64,000 nt of DNA, from positions 682,001 through 746,000 of the forward strand of contig NZ_OMPU01000010.1 of assembly GCF_900313065.1 (NCBI RefSeq), in the 5' to 3' direction. The notes beneath the pieces are model-generated. The model saw nothing but the letters and a program-made list of their open reading frames with translations, did no database searches and was not told the DNA's origin. Made by a program: the position numbers and the translations under genes. The DNA comes from Kiloniella sp. EL199 (GTDB taxonomy: Bacteria; Pseudomonadota; Alphaproteobacteria; Kiloniellales; Kiloniellaceae). This document shows positions 17,893 through 26,381 of the stretch, piece by piece. The number at the start of each line of letters is the position of its first letter. Position 1 is the first letter of the stretch.

Positions 17893-18753
17893 ATGTTATA
17901 TGTGGAACTGTTGGCGCAAGGTTTGGTGCAAGGTAGCATCTATGCACTTGTCGCTGTTGGTCTGACCCTGGTCTATGGCCTGCTTCGAATTTTGCATGTT
18001 GCCCATGCGGGCCTCTTCACACTTGGCGGTTATATTGGTGTCCTTGTTACCAATGCTACAGGATCTTTGTTCCTCGCATTAATCGTTTCCATGATGGTGG
18101 TGGGGGTGTTGGGAATGGCTATTTACCGCCTTTGTTATCAGCCTATTTTGGATAAGCCGCCGTATGTTGCGTTGATTGCCTCTATTGGGTTGTTCATTGC
18201 GATGGAAGAAATCTACCGCATTGTTTTTGGTCCCTATGGGATTTCCTATCAGAACCCCCCATTGCAGAGTTCGGTGGAAATTTTGGGGTTATCTCTTCGC
18301 ATGGGGGAAGTTGCGGTTGGGGGTGGCACCCTTGTTCTAATCGGTGCGTTGGCATTGTTCTCGACCAAGACTCGTTTTGGAACAGTTTGGCGGGCAACCG
18401 TTACCGACCCGGATATGGCAGAATCCTTTGGGGTGGATATCATCAAGGTTCGCTATCTGAACTTCTTTATTGGCTCAGCCTTGGCAGCTGTCGCTGGTGT
18501 GATGGTGGCCCTTCTGAACAATCTCGTTGAACCCACTATGGGCAGTGTCCCAAGTTATAAGGCCTTGGCCATCATTGTCCTTGGTGGTTTGGGTGATGTT
18601 CGGGGGACACTGCTAGCTGCCTTGGCGCTAGGGGTAATTGAAGCCTTTGGCACGATATATCTTGGTAACTATCTGGACCGTGATGCCATAGCTTTTGCGT
18701 TCCTCATTCTGGTATTGATGGTTCGGCCTCAAGGCCTGTTCGGGAGGGCATAA
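17893..18753 (+). CDS. livH: Branched-chain-amino-acid-type ABC permease (LivH-like)
   Basis: 286 residues with about eight hydrophobic helices. Family marks are QGLVQGSIYALVAVGLTLVYG near the N-terminus and AIIVLGGLGDVRGTLLAA in the C-terminal part, the segment that contacts the ATPases. A TTG just before the ATG is also possible. It forms the heterodimeric membrane channel with the LivM-like protein whose gene follows after 2 bases. Confidence 0.92.
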   Translation: MLYVELLAQGLVQGSIYALVAVGLTLVYGLLRILHVAHAGLFTLGGYIGVLVTNATGSLFLALIVSMMVVGVLGMAIYRLCYQPILDKPPYVALIASIGLFIAMEEIYRIVFGPYGISYQNPPLQSSVEILGLSLRMGEVAVGGGTLVLIGALALFSTKTRFGTVWRATVTDPDMAESFGVDIIKVRYLNFFIGSALAAVAGVMVALLNNLVEPTMGSVPSYKALAIIVLGGLGDVRGTLLAALALGVIEAFGTIYLGNYLDRDAIAFAFLILVLMVRPQGLFGRA

Positions 18754-18755
18754 TC

Positions 18756-19634
18756 ATGTTGGGATTAAGCGGTTACGAAATTAGTTTGATCACTTCCATG
18801 GGCATTGCTGTAATCTTTGCCCTGAGCTTGAACTTGATTACAGGGTTTTGCGGACAAATCTCTCTGGGGCATGCTGCATTTTATGGTATTGGTGCTTACA
18901 GTTCGGCAATGTTGACCAAGGCGGGAATGCCCCTTGCCATGGGAATGATTGGTGCTGTTGTTTTGGCTGGTGCTATCGGTATTGTTGTTGGTTTCGCTTC
19001 CTTGCGGGTACGCCATGATTTCCTTGCCATTACCACAATGGGGGTCGGGTTCCTTTTTCTTGGTGTTATGCGGCAATGGGATTTTGTCGGTGGGGAGATG
19101 GGGGTTTCAGGAATCCCTGGATCGGGCCTTGGCAAACCCGGCTTTATGATTCTGGTCCTTGGGCTTGTGGTCGTAACTGTATTGTTTAGCTTGCACCTGA
19201 AACGGTCCTGGATGGGTTTTTCCTTTGATGCCATTGCTGATGATGAGGATACGGCCCGAGTAATTGGTCTGGATGTATCCCGTTATAAGCTTGCGGCATT
19301 TGCCATGGGGACGGCTCTGGCAGGGCTGGCCGGGGCGCTCTATGCTCACAATGTACGCTTTATTGATCCCGAGAGCTTTGGCTTTGTTGAATCAATTACA
19401 GTCCTCGCTATGGTGGTTATCGGGGGAATAGGTTCGGTTTTTGGGGTGATTTTCGCAGCTGCTGTTTTGAGTGTTCTGCCGCTTTGGATCCAGTTCATTG
19501 ATGAATACAAATTGCTTCTCTATGGCGGACTTCTTTTTGCGATGATGCGCTTTAGCCCTGGTGGTCTTGCGGGTATTGCGCAGAAACTAAGCTCCCGGAA
19601 AGCTGTCAAAGTTCCGGGAGGAGGATCGGCATGA
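18756..19634 (+). CDS. livM: Branched-chain-amino-acid-type ABC permease (LivM-like)
   Basis: 292 residues, about eight to nine membrane helices. It carries the LivM signatures NLITGFCGQISLGHAAFYGIGAY near the N-terminus and AMVVIGGIGSVFGVIFAA near the C-terminus. It has GGGAGGG-type ribosome binding and an ATGA overlap with the following ATPase gene. It pairs with the LivH-like subunit. Confidence 0.93.
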   Translation: MLGLSGYEISLITSMGIAVIFALSLNLITGFCGQISLGHAAFYGIGAYSSAMLTKAGMPLAMGMIGAVVLAGAIGIVVGFASLRVRHDFLAITTMGVGFLFLGVMRQWDFVGGEMGVSGIPGSGLGKPGFMILVLGLVVVTVLFSLHLKRSWMGFSFDAIADDEDTARVIGLDVSRYKLAAFAMGTALAGLAGALYAHNVRFIDPESFGFVESITVLAMVVIGGIGSVFGVIFAAAVLSVLPLWIQFIDEYKLLLYGGLLFAMMRFSPGGLAGIAQKLSSRKAVKVPGGGSA

Positions 19635-20395
19635 GTAAGCTTCTAGAGGTAAGTAATCTACGCGTTCAATTCGGGGGTGTCGTCGCCATAGATGATGTTT
19701 CTTTCAGTCTTGCAGCAGGTGAAATCTTAGGGTTTATTGGCCCAAACGGCGCGGGTAAAACCACGATGATGCGCGCTGTAACGGGCGTTGTGACACCAAC
19801 AACAGGTTCTATCCGGTTAAAGGGGGAAGAGCTTATTGGGCATACCATTCATCAACGGGTCCGTAGAGGCCTGGGCTTTTCACAACAGTTGGTGAAACCC
19901 TTCCGGAATATGACAGTGCTGGAAAATGTTGCCTTGGCAGCCGGGGCTCATCATACCGCATCTCCGGTCTCTGCCCTGTTTCGTATCAGACGCGAAGACC
20001 AGAAGGACCGAGCAAAAGATCTGCTGGAACAGGTCGGGATTTCTGATGCGGCTGAGGCCGATCCGTCAAATCTTCCCCTTGGTTATTTGAAACGTCTGGA
20101 GGTCGCACGTGCGCTGGCCTTGGATCCGGAACTTTTGATCCTGGACGAACCGCTTGCAGGACTGAACCATGCCGAAGCCCATACCCTTGCAGATATGGTG
20201 CTGGATCTGAACAAGGCCGGGCAATCTATCATTCTAATCGAACATAATTTGGGGGAAGTCATGCGGATCTGCTCCCGCCTTGTTGTACAGGACAACGGAC
20301 ATAAAATTGCTGATGGTGATCCTGAAACGGTGATGAGCGATGCGAAGGTACGTACAGCCTATCTGGGAGAGGTAGTTGATGATGCTGCAGCTTAA
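19631..20395 (+). CDS. livG: ABC transporter ATP-binding protein (LivG-like)
   Basis: 254 residues. Walker A is GPNGAGKTT (about 37-45), the Q loop follows, the signature is shifted to the LivG form LPLGYLKRLEVARAL, Walker B is LLILDEPLAGLNH and the H-loop is IEHNLG. The insertion after the Q loop (AAGAHHTASPVSALF) is typical of LivG rather than LivF. It powers the Liv-type importer together with LivF. GGAGGAGG precedes the start; its 3' end overlaps the livF start by 17 bases. Confidence 0.93.
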   Translation: MSKLLEVSNLRVQFGGVVAIDDVSFSLAAGEILGFIGPNGAGKTTMMRAVTGVVTPTTGSIRLKGEELIGHTIHQRVRRGLGFSQQLVKPFRNMTVLENVALAAGAHHTASPVSALFRIRREDQKDRAKDLLEQVGISDAAEADPSNLPLGYLKRLEVARALALDPELLILDEPLAGLNHAEAHTLADMVLDLNKAGQSIILIEHNLGEVMRICSRLVVQDNGHKIADGDPETVMSDAKVRTAYLGEVVDDAAA

Positions 20396-21101
20396 GAATG
20401 CAAACTGTGGTTACGGGGCTTTTCAAGCTGTTCACGACCTGTCTCTCACTATGGAACAAGGCAAAATATTTGCCTTGCTCGGGCCAAACGGGGCCGGGAA
20501 ATCCAGTACGATCATGTCTATTGCGGGCCATGTGCAACTCTTCTCAGGCTCTATTATCTTCGATGGTGATGATATCTCACATCTGCCTGCACGCGAACGT
20601 GTGAAGAGGGGTATTGCCGTCGCACCCGAGGGGCGCCGTCTTTTCCCCGATTTGACGATTGAAGAAAATCTAACCGTCGGTGGATACTGTCAGTCAAGTG
20701 AAAAGGAAGCACGGAACCGGGATATGGTTTTTGCGCTCTTCCCACGTTTGACTGAACGCCTAAAACAACCGGCAGGAACACTGTCCGGCGGAGAGCAGCA
20801 AATGCTAGCCATTGGGCGTGCTATGATGACCGAGCCCCGGTTCTTGATGATTGATGAGGTGTCTCTTGGTCTTATGCCGAAGATGGTAGATGTCTGCTAT
20901 AACGCTATCGAGCATTTGAAATCACAGGGAGTAACCATTTTACTTGTTGAACAGAATACCAGACGTGCGCTGGAAGTGGCCGATCAGGTTTGTGTTCTGG
21001 AATCTGGTAATGCTGTCTGGCAAGGCGCTGCTGAAGATGCCCGGAAAGATCCCGCTTTGATTGAGGCCTTCTTGGGGATGGCAAAAGATAGTGCTGCCTA
21101 G
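20379..21101 (+). CDS. livF: ABC transporter ATP-binding protein (LivF-like)
   Basis: 240 residues. Walker A is GPNGAGKSST, the signature LSGGEQQMLAIGRA, Walker B LMIDEVSLGLMPKMV and the H-loop LVEQN. The motif APEGRRLFPDLTIEENL is diagnostic for LivF. ATG 20379 and ATG 20382 are adjacent and a TTG precedes them; GAGAGG upstream supports initiation here. It overlaps livG, so it is translationally coupled. It is the last gene of the operon; no clear terminator follows. Confidence 0.93.
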   Translation: MMLQLKNANCGYGAFQAVHDLSLTMEQGKIFALLGPNGAGKSSTIMSIAGHVQLFSGSIIFDGDDISHLPARERVKRGIAVAPEGRRLFPDLTIEENLTVGGYCQSSEKEARNRDMVFALFPRLTERLKQPAGTLSGGEQQMLAIGRAMMTEPRFLMIDEVSLGLMPKMVDVCYNAIEHLKSQGVTILLVEQNTRRALEVADQVCVLESGNAVWQGAAEDARKDPALIEAFLGMAKDSAA

Positions 21102-21268
21102 AGATTTCATCCTCTTGGAAATTCGACTTTGATGAAAGGCGCTGAAGCAACTTTGGAGCCAGAATTCGAGATGTTGGGCTGGGTTGTATTGTGATATGTT
21201 GATGCTGATTGAAATTTCCCCGGTTTAGCTAAATTGTTCATCTGTCCAATTCTTAATTTTCATACGGG

Positions 21269-21299
21269 CTTGATTTGATATCAAACGATCTATATCAAG
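21269..21299. promoter_or_regulatory. Nested palindromes upstream of the MetA-like gene
   Basis: TTTGATATCAAA (21274-21285) is a perfect 12-base palindrome, flanked by CTTGAT (21269-21274) and ATCAAG (21294-21299), which are also mutually inverted. It lies about 90 bases before the TTG start and could be an operator. Confidence 0.4.
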
Positions 21300-21384
21300 T
21301 TTAGTTTATGTCTTTGTTGTTTATGTTTGCCTGGCTATGAGCAGGGTGCACAGGATAAGTTTGTTCAATTAGAGGATTATTGCT

Positions 21385-22359
21385 TTGCCTATCGTTATAA
21401 CAGCGAGTGAAGTTCATCCCTTTTTGCCGTCGCTTGGGGATCCCACGGCGATCGCAGAGGAAAAAGCCCTTCATCAGGACATTCGTCCGCTGGAAATTGC
21501 GATCCTGAACCTGATGGCAGACAAGCAGACAACAGAACTGCAACTGGCGCGTTGGTTGGGGCATACCCCGTTGCAGATCAGGTTGACCTTTATCGCAACA
21601 GATAGCTATATGGCCAGTGTGCAAGCTGGGTATCAATCCAAATCCACGCCGAGCGAGCATATCAGTAAATATTACAATTCCTGGAGTGATGTGAAACATC
21701 GCAAGTTTGATGGTCTATTGGTCACGGGCGTCAATCTGCTGGATGCGGATGTGACGAGCGAGGGGATCTGGGGCGAAATTCGGGAAATCTTTAACTGGTC
21801 AAAAACCAATGTCTTGTCGTCCATGTATATTTGCTGGGCTGGTTTTGCCGCGATGCGCTATTTCCATGATATCAAGTGTCACAACGGCAAGACAAAGACG
21901 CTGGGTGTTTTTGAACACGGGATAGAGGCGGATAGTGCCGATCTTCTGTTTGGCTTGCCGGACCGTTTTCCGATCCCTGTGGGACGTTGGCAACGCCTGA
22001 GCCGGGGCAAGGTTGAGGGGCATGAAGCACTGGAACTTGTTTCCTGCACGGACGAAGGGGATACCTTTATTGTCGCGGAAAACAAAGCCTTCAAGAAGGG
22101 GTGTAAAACCTATCCTCGCCGGATCTATATGTTCAATCATCCTGAATATGATACAGATACCATGAAGAAGGAATATCTACGCGATCGCGATGCCTATCCT
22201 GACCTGCCGATCCCGCCGAACTACTTCCCGGATGATGATATCGAAAAGGCCCCGGTTAATACCTGGCGCTACACTGCGGCAATCTATGCCAACTGGATCA
22301 AGTCTCTTTATGAGGCGACACCATACGATATCAATGATATCCCAGAGGCGTGTGAGTAG
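21385..22359 (+). CDS. Divergent homoserine O-succinyltransferase (MetA/HTS) family protein
   Basis: 324 residues from a TTG start supported by GAGG upstream and by the canonical N-terminus MPI. Family marks are HQDIRPLEIAILNLMADK, TELQLARWLGHTPLQ, SEHISKYYNSWSDVKHRKFDG, nucleophile C150 in MYICWAGFAA, and the His-Glu pair H252/E254 in YMFNHPEYD. MetA acylates the homoserine hydroxyl with succinyl- or acetyl-CoA, the first committed step of methionine synthesis. The usual TGAPxE segment after HRKFDG, whose Glu or Gly sets acyl specificity, is TGVNLLDADV here, so the acyl donor or even the acceptor may differ. It is monocistronic; no SAM riboswitch is recognisable upstream. Confidence 0.85.
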   Translation: MPIVITASEVHPFLPSLGDPTAIAEEKALHQDIRPLEIAILNLMADKQTTELQLARWLGHTPLQIRLTFIATDSYMASVQAGYQSKSTPSEHISKYYNSWSDVKHRKFDGLLVTGVNLLDADVTSEGIWGEIREIFNWSKTNVLSSMYICWAGFAAMRYFHDIKCHNGKTKTLGVFEHGIEADSADLLFGLPDRFPIPVGRWQRLSRGKVEGHEALELVSCTDEGDTFIVAENKAFKKGCKTYPRRIYMFNHPEYDTDTMKKEYLRDRDAYPDLPIPPNYFPDDDIEKAPVNTWRYTAAIYANWIKSLYEATPYDINDIPEACE

Positions 22360-22740
22360 GTTTTTCTTAATAATAGAGCGTAATACTCTTGATTCTGTTT
22401 GCGCAAACTTGCGTTAATTCCCTGTGCCTCTGTTTCGTTTGATGAGGGTCTTGCGTTAATGTGCGCGTGATGTTTTTTGCGCGCTTGTATTCTTTTATTT
22501 GCTAGGCTTGACATTTGATTGTCTATACATCATAACCGCGCAGTCTTTTGGGCTGTATTTATTATTTGTTTATCATGAATGGCGTGCGTTCCCCCCAAAG
22601 AATTGCCTGTCTTGGAACAGGCCCGGAGTTGGACCTAAATCTTGCGCGATATTGGTTGTTAAAGGTCCAGAGAAAAGCCGAATGATGGCTTGCTGAACCT
22701 TACAGACTTATATGGCCTGAGGGAACTTGGCAGCACCAAG
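22360..22740 (+). other. 381-base gene-free stretch with a perfect palindrome
   Basis: It holds GTTTGCGCAAAC at 22397-22408, a perfect 12-base palindrome, followed by several GCGC-rich words to about 22485. No protein-like frame. It could carry the promoter of the PAS_5 gene. Confidence 0.45.
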
Positions 22741-23247
22741 ATGCTTAATGTGGAATACAGAACTGTCGCCGTAGGCCTGGCGCACAAATATTGGCTTGCA
22801 AAATGTCAGGGCGAGATGATCCCGGGCCGCGAGGATATAAGCCCTGCGGAGATGGTGGCATTCTTGCCAAATATTCTGTTGCTGGATGTACAGAAAGAAC
22901 CGCTTGATTTTCGCTTCAGGCTTGTGGGAACACATATAGTACCCTTGCTTGCCCGTGACTATACGGGTGAGTGGATGAGTTCGATTGACATTCTGAAGGC
23001 CCCGGGAACTGTCTGGGGAAATTGTCGTAAAGCTGTTGAAAGCGCTCAACCTGTGTATGCTTTTACTCCTTACGTCGGTCCCAAAAAAGATATTCTGGAT
23101 GTTGAGGATCTCATTCTTCCGTTGGCGTCTGATGGTCAGAGTGTTGATATGCTGATGGTTATTCTGGCAGCGATTCAGAAAACGGTTAGCCTTGATGATG
23201 GGGGCCGTGAGGAGCAGGCACACGAACAAAAAACACAGGCTTCGTGA
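22741..23247 (+). CDS. PAS_5-family protein
   Basis: About 168 residues, mainly one PAS-like domain of the PF07310 type that is common in alphaproteobacteria: QGEMIPGREDISPAEMVAFLPNILLLDV, then FRFRLVGTHIV, the TGEWMSS segment and a final strand LILPLAS. These proteins are single-domain putative sensors with no known output. The frame is open upstream to a TTG at 22690; I prefer the ATG at 22741. Neither has a clear ribosome binding site. It stands alone between a MetA-like gene and the MarR regulator. Confidence 0.8.
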   Translation: MLNVEYRTVAVGLAHKYWLAKCQGEMIPGREDISPAEMVAFLPNILLLDVQKEPLDFRFRLVGTHIVPLLARDYTGEWMSSIDILKAPGTVWGNCRKAVESAQPVYAFTPYVGPKKDILDVEDLILPLASDGQSVDMLMVILAAIQKTVSLDDGGREEQAHEQKTQAS

Positions 23248-23353
23248 TTTGTTGTTAAGTCCTTCTATCATTTGTTTTATTTGATGCGGGCCTGTCACGT
23301 CGGCTATTTTTTATCTTCTACTAAATATGTTTCAGATCGATGTTGGTAAGTAC

Positions 23354-23383
23354 TTGACTGGAATCCCTTCTAGCGTTATCTAT
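23354..23383 (+). promoter_or_regulatory. Candidate promoter of the MarR gene
   Basis: TTGACT (23354-23359), an 18-base spacer and TATCTA (23378-23383) precede the MarR start codon by about 30 bases, with the putative operator immediately downstream. Confidence 0.45.
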
Positions 23384-23384
23384 A

Positions 23385-23397
23385 TAGTCTGTGTAAC
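23385..23397 (+). promoter_or_regulatory. Putative MarR operator (autoregulatory)
   Basis: TAGTCTGTGTAAC here matches TAGTCTGTCTAAC at 23944-23956 in 12 of 13 positions. It lies at the expected transcription start of the MarR gene, a position typical of autorepression. Confidence 0.5.
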
Positions 23398-23413
23398 TAA
23401 CTATTTTTTGCTT

Positions 23414-23869
23414 ATGTCTCTAACCAATTCACTTGATCAATTCCATCGGTATTTGACCTGTCTGTGGACTGATATTTCTGACCGTCCCAATGCGCTAACC
23501 TGTAGTGAATATGGTTATTTACGTGCAATTGAACGTTTGGATGGGGATAAGTTGGCGCAGGGGGAAGGCTGTCGTCGCTCTGATGGGCATGGTCATCATT
23601 TGCAAGACATCGTTGAACTTTTGAAGATCAAGAAGGCCTCGGCCAGTGTTGCTGTTACAAAGCTTGAAAAGCGTGGCCTGATTGAAAGGTTTCAGTGTCA
23701 GCATGATGCGCGGGCACAGCATATAGTTTTGACTGAAAAAGCGCGGAAATATCTGCGCGAAGAAGAAGCTATCTATAAAACTTCTGCCAAAGACATTGCG
23801 AAGGTTCTTACAGTTGATGAATTGAAGGCTTTCGAGGCCTCTCTGGCGAAAATTAACAAGGCACTTTAG
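23414..23869 (+). CDS. MarR-family transcriptional regulator
   Basis: 151 residues with a winged helix in the centre (HHLQDIVELLKIKKASASVAVTKLEKRGLIERFQCQHDARAQ, wing with D-R-A equivalent DARAQ) and dimerisation helices at both ends. MarR proteins are usually repressors released by small ligands. ATG 23414 gives a normal MarR N-terminus; an in-frame ATG 87 bases upstream would add a hydrophobic extension that is unlikely. The His/Cys-containing stretch before the HTH (GCRRSDGHGHH) is unusual and might bind a metal. The methyltransferase downstream shares the operator motif and is probably its target. Confidence 0.85.
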   Translation: MSLTNSLDQFHRYLTCLWTDISDRPNALTCSEYGYLRAIERLDGDKLAQGEGCRRSDGHGHHLQDIVELLKIKKASASVAVTKLEKRGLIERFQCQHDARAQHIVLTEKARKYLREEEAIYKTSAKDIAKVLTVDELKAFEASLAKINKAL

Positions 23870-23941
23870 CCAAAAGACTAAAGCTTCCCGAATAGTTGCA
23901 GAGGAAAGTGATGAGAGCGGAGGAGTAGTTTAAAATATATA

Positions 23942-23956
23942 GTTAGTCTGTCTAAC
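23942..23956 (+). promoter_or_regulatory. Putative MarR operator of the methyltransferase gene
   Basis: GTTAGTCTGTCTAAC has perfect inverted GTTAG/CTAAC arms around a 5-base centre, and contains the 13-base word shared with 23385-23397. A -10-like TAAAAT (23931-23936) lies just upstream, so a bound repressor would block initiation. Confidence 0.5.
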
Positions 23957-23977
23957 ATATTAAGAAGGAGAAAGGAT

Positions 23978-24574
23978 ATGATGAAAGATAAAGAAGTTCA
24001 TGGGCATGGTTTGACAGAAAAGTGGCGTGATGAAATGGCACTTCACTATATTAAAAAGTACGGTGAACATCCTGTTAATCGACTGACGGCAGAGCTGGCA
24101 CAGCTTGAGCGTAATGATTATGTCCTGGATATCGGCTGTGGCAGTGGTTCTGCCCTGAGGGCCGCGGGTGAAATTGTAACCACCGGGGAGCTTATTGGCG
24201 TTGATCCGTCACCTGTTATGGTGCGGGTATCGCAAGAAGAGAGCCTGTGCCACCCGGCTTTCCCACGTATGCGCTTTTTACTGGGCGGGGCCGAGGCCAT
24301 TCCTTTGTCTTGTGATCAGGTGACCGTTGTCTGGGCAATTAATTCGCTGCATCACTGGCAGGATATTCCCTTGGGTCTCAGTGAAGTGAAAAGAGTACTG
24401 AAATCTGACGGGCGCTTTATTGTTGTTGAAGAGGTCTTTGAGGATCGTATCGGCATGATAGCAGAAGATGTTTTGCTCTATTTGGCCAAAGCCGGATTTG
24501 AATGTCTCAATTATTCTGAAACAATTGTCGATGACGCCAGAATGAATATTTTCGTTTTTCAAAGTTTAAAATGA
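23978..24574 (+). CDS. Class I SAM-dependent methyltransferase (Methyltransf_11)
   Basis: 198 residues. The SAM-binding motif I is VLDIGCGSGSAL (about 49-60), the acidic residue ending strand 2 is in LIGVDPSP, and motif III-like VVWAINSLHHW and LSEVKRVLKSDGRFIVVEE follow, as in UbiE/ArsM-type enzymes. The substrate is unknown. AAGAAGGAGAAAGG upstream is an excellent ribosome binding site. It stands 108 bases after the MarR gene under its own putative operator. Confidence 0.88.
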   Translation: MMKDKEVHGHGLTEKWRDEMALHYIKKYGEHPVNRLTAELAQLERNDYVLDIGCGSGSALRAAGEIVTTGELIGVDPSPVMVRVSQEESLCHPAFPRMRFLLGGAEAIPLSCDQVTVVWAINSLHHWQDIPLGLSEVKRVLKSDGRFIVVEEVFEDRIGMIAEDVLLYLAKAGFECLNYSETIVDDARMNIFVFQSLK

Positions 24575-24961
24575 TAACGTGTTTTGCTGTTTCAAGCGGG
24601 CGAAATTCCTCCGGTCGCTACAGCTTGTCATATTGTACTCCTGCTATCGGTTGATAAACCTGAAGGGTTAGAGGGTCGATGAGAAGACATAACGATACAA
24701 GGTTATTGTTCGCTGGATTCAAGAAAGATCAAGAATATCATGCAACATCTTGATAATAGCGTACAGCATGCATCCGTCTGTGAAATAACTATTATCGCGA
24801 ATGTTTTCCAGGGTAATGAGTATAATTCGGATAATCATTTGATTTTCATGTAATTTTAGTACGCATACGATGGTCTGTTTCTTCTCTAAAAGCTTTTGTG
24901 GGAAAATGCGTGTATTCTTCTTGAGGATGGTTTTGATAGTCACTCTTAAATAGAATCGAGG

Positions 24962-24996
24962 TATTTTACGGTGAAATGCCGTAAAATAATGTTTTT
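24962..24996 (+). terminator. AT-rich hairpin with T tract downstream of the methyltransferase
   Basis: TATTTTACGG (24962-24971) and CCGTAAAATA (24979-24988) form a perfect 10-bp stem with a 7-base loop, followed by ATGTTTTT. It is 390 bases after the methyltransferase stop, so it may end a long 3' tail or an independent transcript. Confidence 0.5.
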
Positions 24997-25202
24997 ATAG
25001 GTTTTTTTTAAAACCATATTTTTATTTTAGAGGGCTAAAACTTGAGATTTATTCCAATATTTAATCTATGTTGTTGATTTTTAAGTTGTATATACCAGGC
25101 TTTCTTAAAGGCTTGAGTTAGGGTCTTATGTAATATTCTTAATGATGTTCATTGAATGTTTATTATGTTAATACCTCTTTAACTAATTCAACGTAATTTT
25201 TC

Positions 25203-25914
25203 TACATTCGCTCCCCACGTAGTCAGGGGTGGCTCCATAACAAAGGTTTGTGCAGCATTGCAAGGATGCTGGCTTAATCTCAAACCGGATCAGATTTGTG
25301 ACCTAGATATTTTGTGACTCTGGTATAGTGTGTTACAGGGCTATAACATATTGGTATTAAAGGCATAGTTCGATCTTCTGTTGTATGGAGTGGGGTGCGT
25401 TGGAAGCTAGACTTGGTCGTCCAGAGCTTTTTTGAACGTGTGGCGTGTAGGGTGGTTGCGTCAAAGTGGTCTTGTGTGTTTGGCCTGAACTGTCGTTCAA
25501 AGCGTGTGGTAGCTCGTTAGTGTGGTGTTCGACAACTTGTGTTCTTGTCTGGTTTCAAACTGTCAAAGGCACTTCCTTTTGGGGGGATCTAGCCAACGTG
25601 AAAACCATATAGAACAGGACGTCAGATCCTGGTCAGAATGACTAACCCGCAGTTTTTATAACTGTGATGTAAGTAAGATCAGAACGATATGCGATAAGTA
25701 AGTGTGGGGATCGCGCTCTGATTTTGCAGCGTAGTGGTATACGTCGCTTATGCGGGTGTCGGGGTAAGGAAGGATCGTTAAGGTGACACAGGTAGCAGTC
25801 ACGGCTTGAGGAACGTTAATCCGGGGGGATAAGCGTTCTGCCTTTGCTTCTTTTTAGGGGGTCTTTTGCCGGGCTTTATGGCTTTCTTTTATTTCAAAGA
25901 CAATCATAAAGCCC
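25203..25914 (+). ncRNA. Candidate long structured non-coding RNA
   Basis: Perfect short stems line the plus strand: CCCC/GGGG (25213-25229), CAGCAT/ATGCTG (25253-25271), TGAAC/GTTCA (25486-25499), CAGTT/AACTG (25650-25664), CGTA/TACG (25730-25743), GTGAC/GTCAC (25783-25802) and GAACG/CGTTC (25811-25838). A 10-bp inverted repeat closes the block at 25871-25914. TTAACT (25179-25184) and TACATT (25203-25208), 18 bases apart, could be its promoter. Composition differs from both flanks. I do not recognise an RNA family, and short stems like these also arise by chance, so this is a hypothesis. Confidence 0.3.
25871..25914. repeat. Perfect 10-bp inverted repeat
   Basis: GGGCTTTATG (25871-25880) and CATAAAGCCC (25905-25914) with a 24-base loop. 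No T tract follows on either strand, so it is not a classical terminator. Confidence 0.7.
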
Positions 25915-25964
25915 AGCAAATAAACGCAGCAAATAAACGCAGCAAATAAACGCAGCAAATAAAC
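25915..25964 (+). repeat. 13-bp tandem repeat, 3.8 exact copies
   Basis: The unit AGCAAATAAACGC starts at 25915, 25928, 25941 and 25954; the first three copies are identical and complete, and the fourth is 11 bases. It begins directly at the end of the inverted repeat. Confidence 0.9.
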
Positions 25965-26381
25965 AGCCCAAGAAATAAATCATTAAGCTCACTGGCAAAT
26001 GAATATACATGCGTAGCTGGTTTCAATGATTTCTGGCTTGATCAATCAAATGCAGATGCCACAACATGGTCGCAGCAATAATGTTGATTAAATGTTGACA
26101 CGTTTTCTCCAGCTGAAAAATATCGCCATATTATACGGGAAGTAAAACAATAATATCTATTGATATTATGAGGGTACCAATTTCGTTTGTAGCCTCAAAG
26201 GTACGTTAAGGCTTTGTGGTTGAGAATTGGCGGAGAATATTTTGTTGCGCTTTCTTACTGTCAATCCCTTATAAGATGGTACCCGGAATAACAAAAGAAC
26301 CTGTCATGCCTGTGAGAATGCCATTGATGACGACGATTAAGGGGTCGAACCTGATTTGTTGCTTTCGTTGAAAAATATTGA

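Noticed and set aside
21102-21384. SAM-II (metA-type) riboswitch upstream of the MetA-like gene
   Set aside because: The position is right for alphaproteobacteria, but I could not find the conserved aptamer core or the pseudoknot pairing; only an operator-like palindrome is present.
23900-23925. GAGGAAAGT word reminiscent of RNase P RNA
   Set aside because: The rest of the RNase P core is absent, and the segment lies in the short MarR-methyltransferase spacer.
24719-24943. 74-codon minus-strand frame
   Set aside because: No ribosome binding site, composition dominated by Ile/Lys/Leu from AT-rich DNA, and part of it lies in a hairpin-containing untranslated region.
25700-25830. Loose resemblance to parts of 23S rRNA
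   Set aside because: Only scattered words match by eye and order is not kept; a fragment of rRNA would show long exact matches.
25915-25964. Short regular repeat that could suggest a CRISPR array
   Set aside because: The copies are directly contiguous with no spacers, the unit is only 13 bases, and no cas-like gene is in the window.
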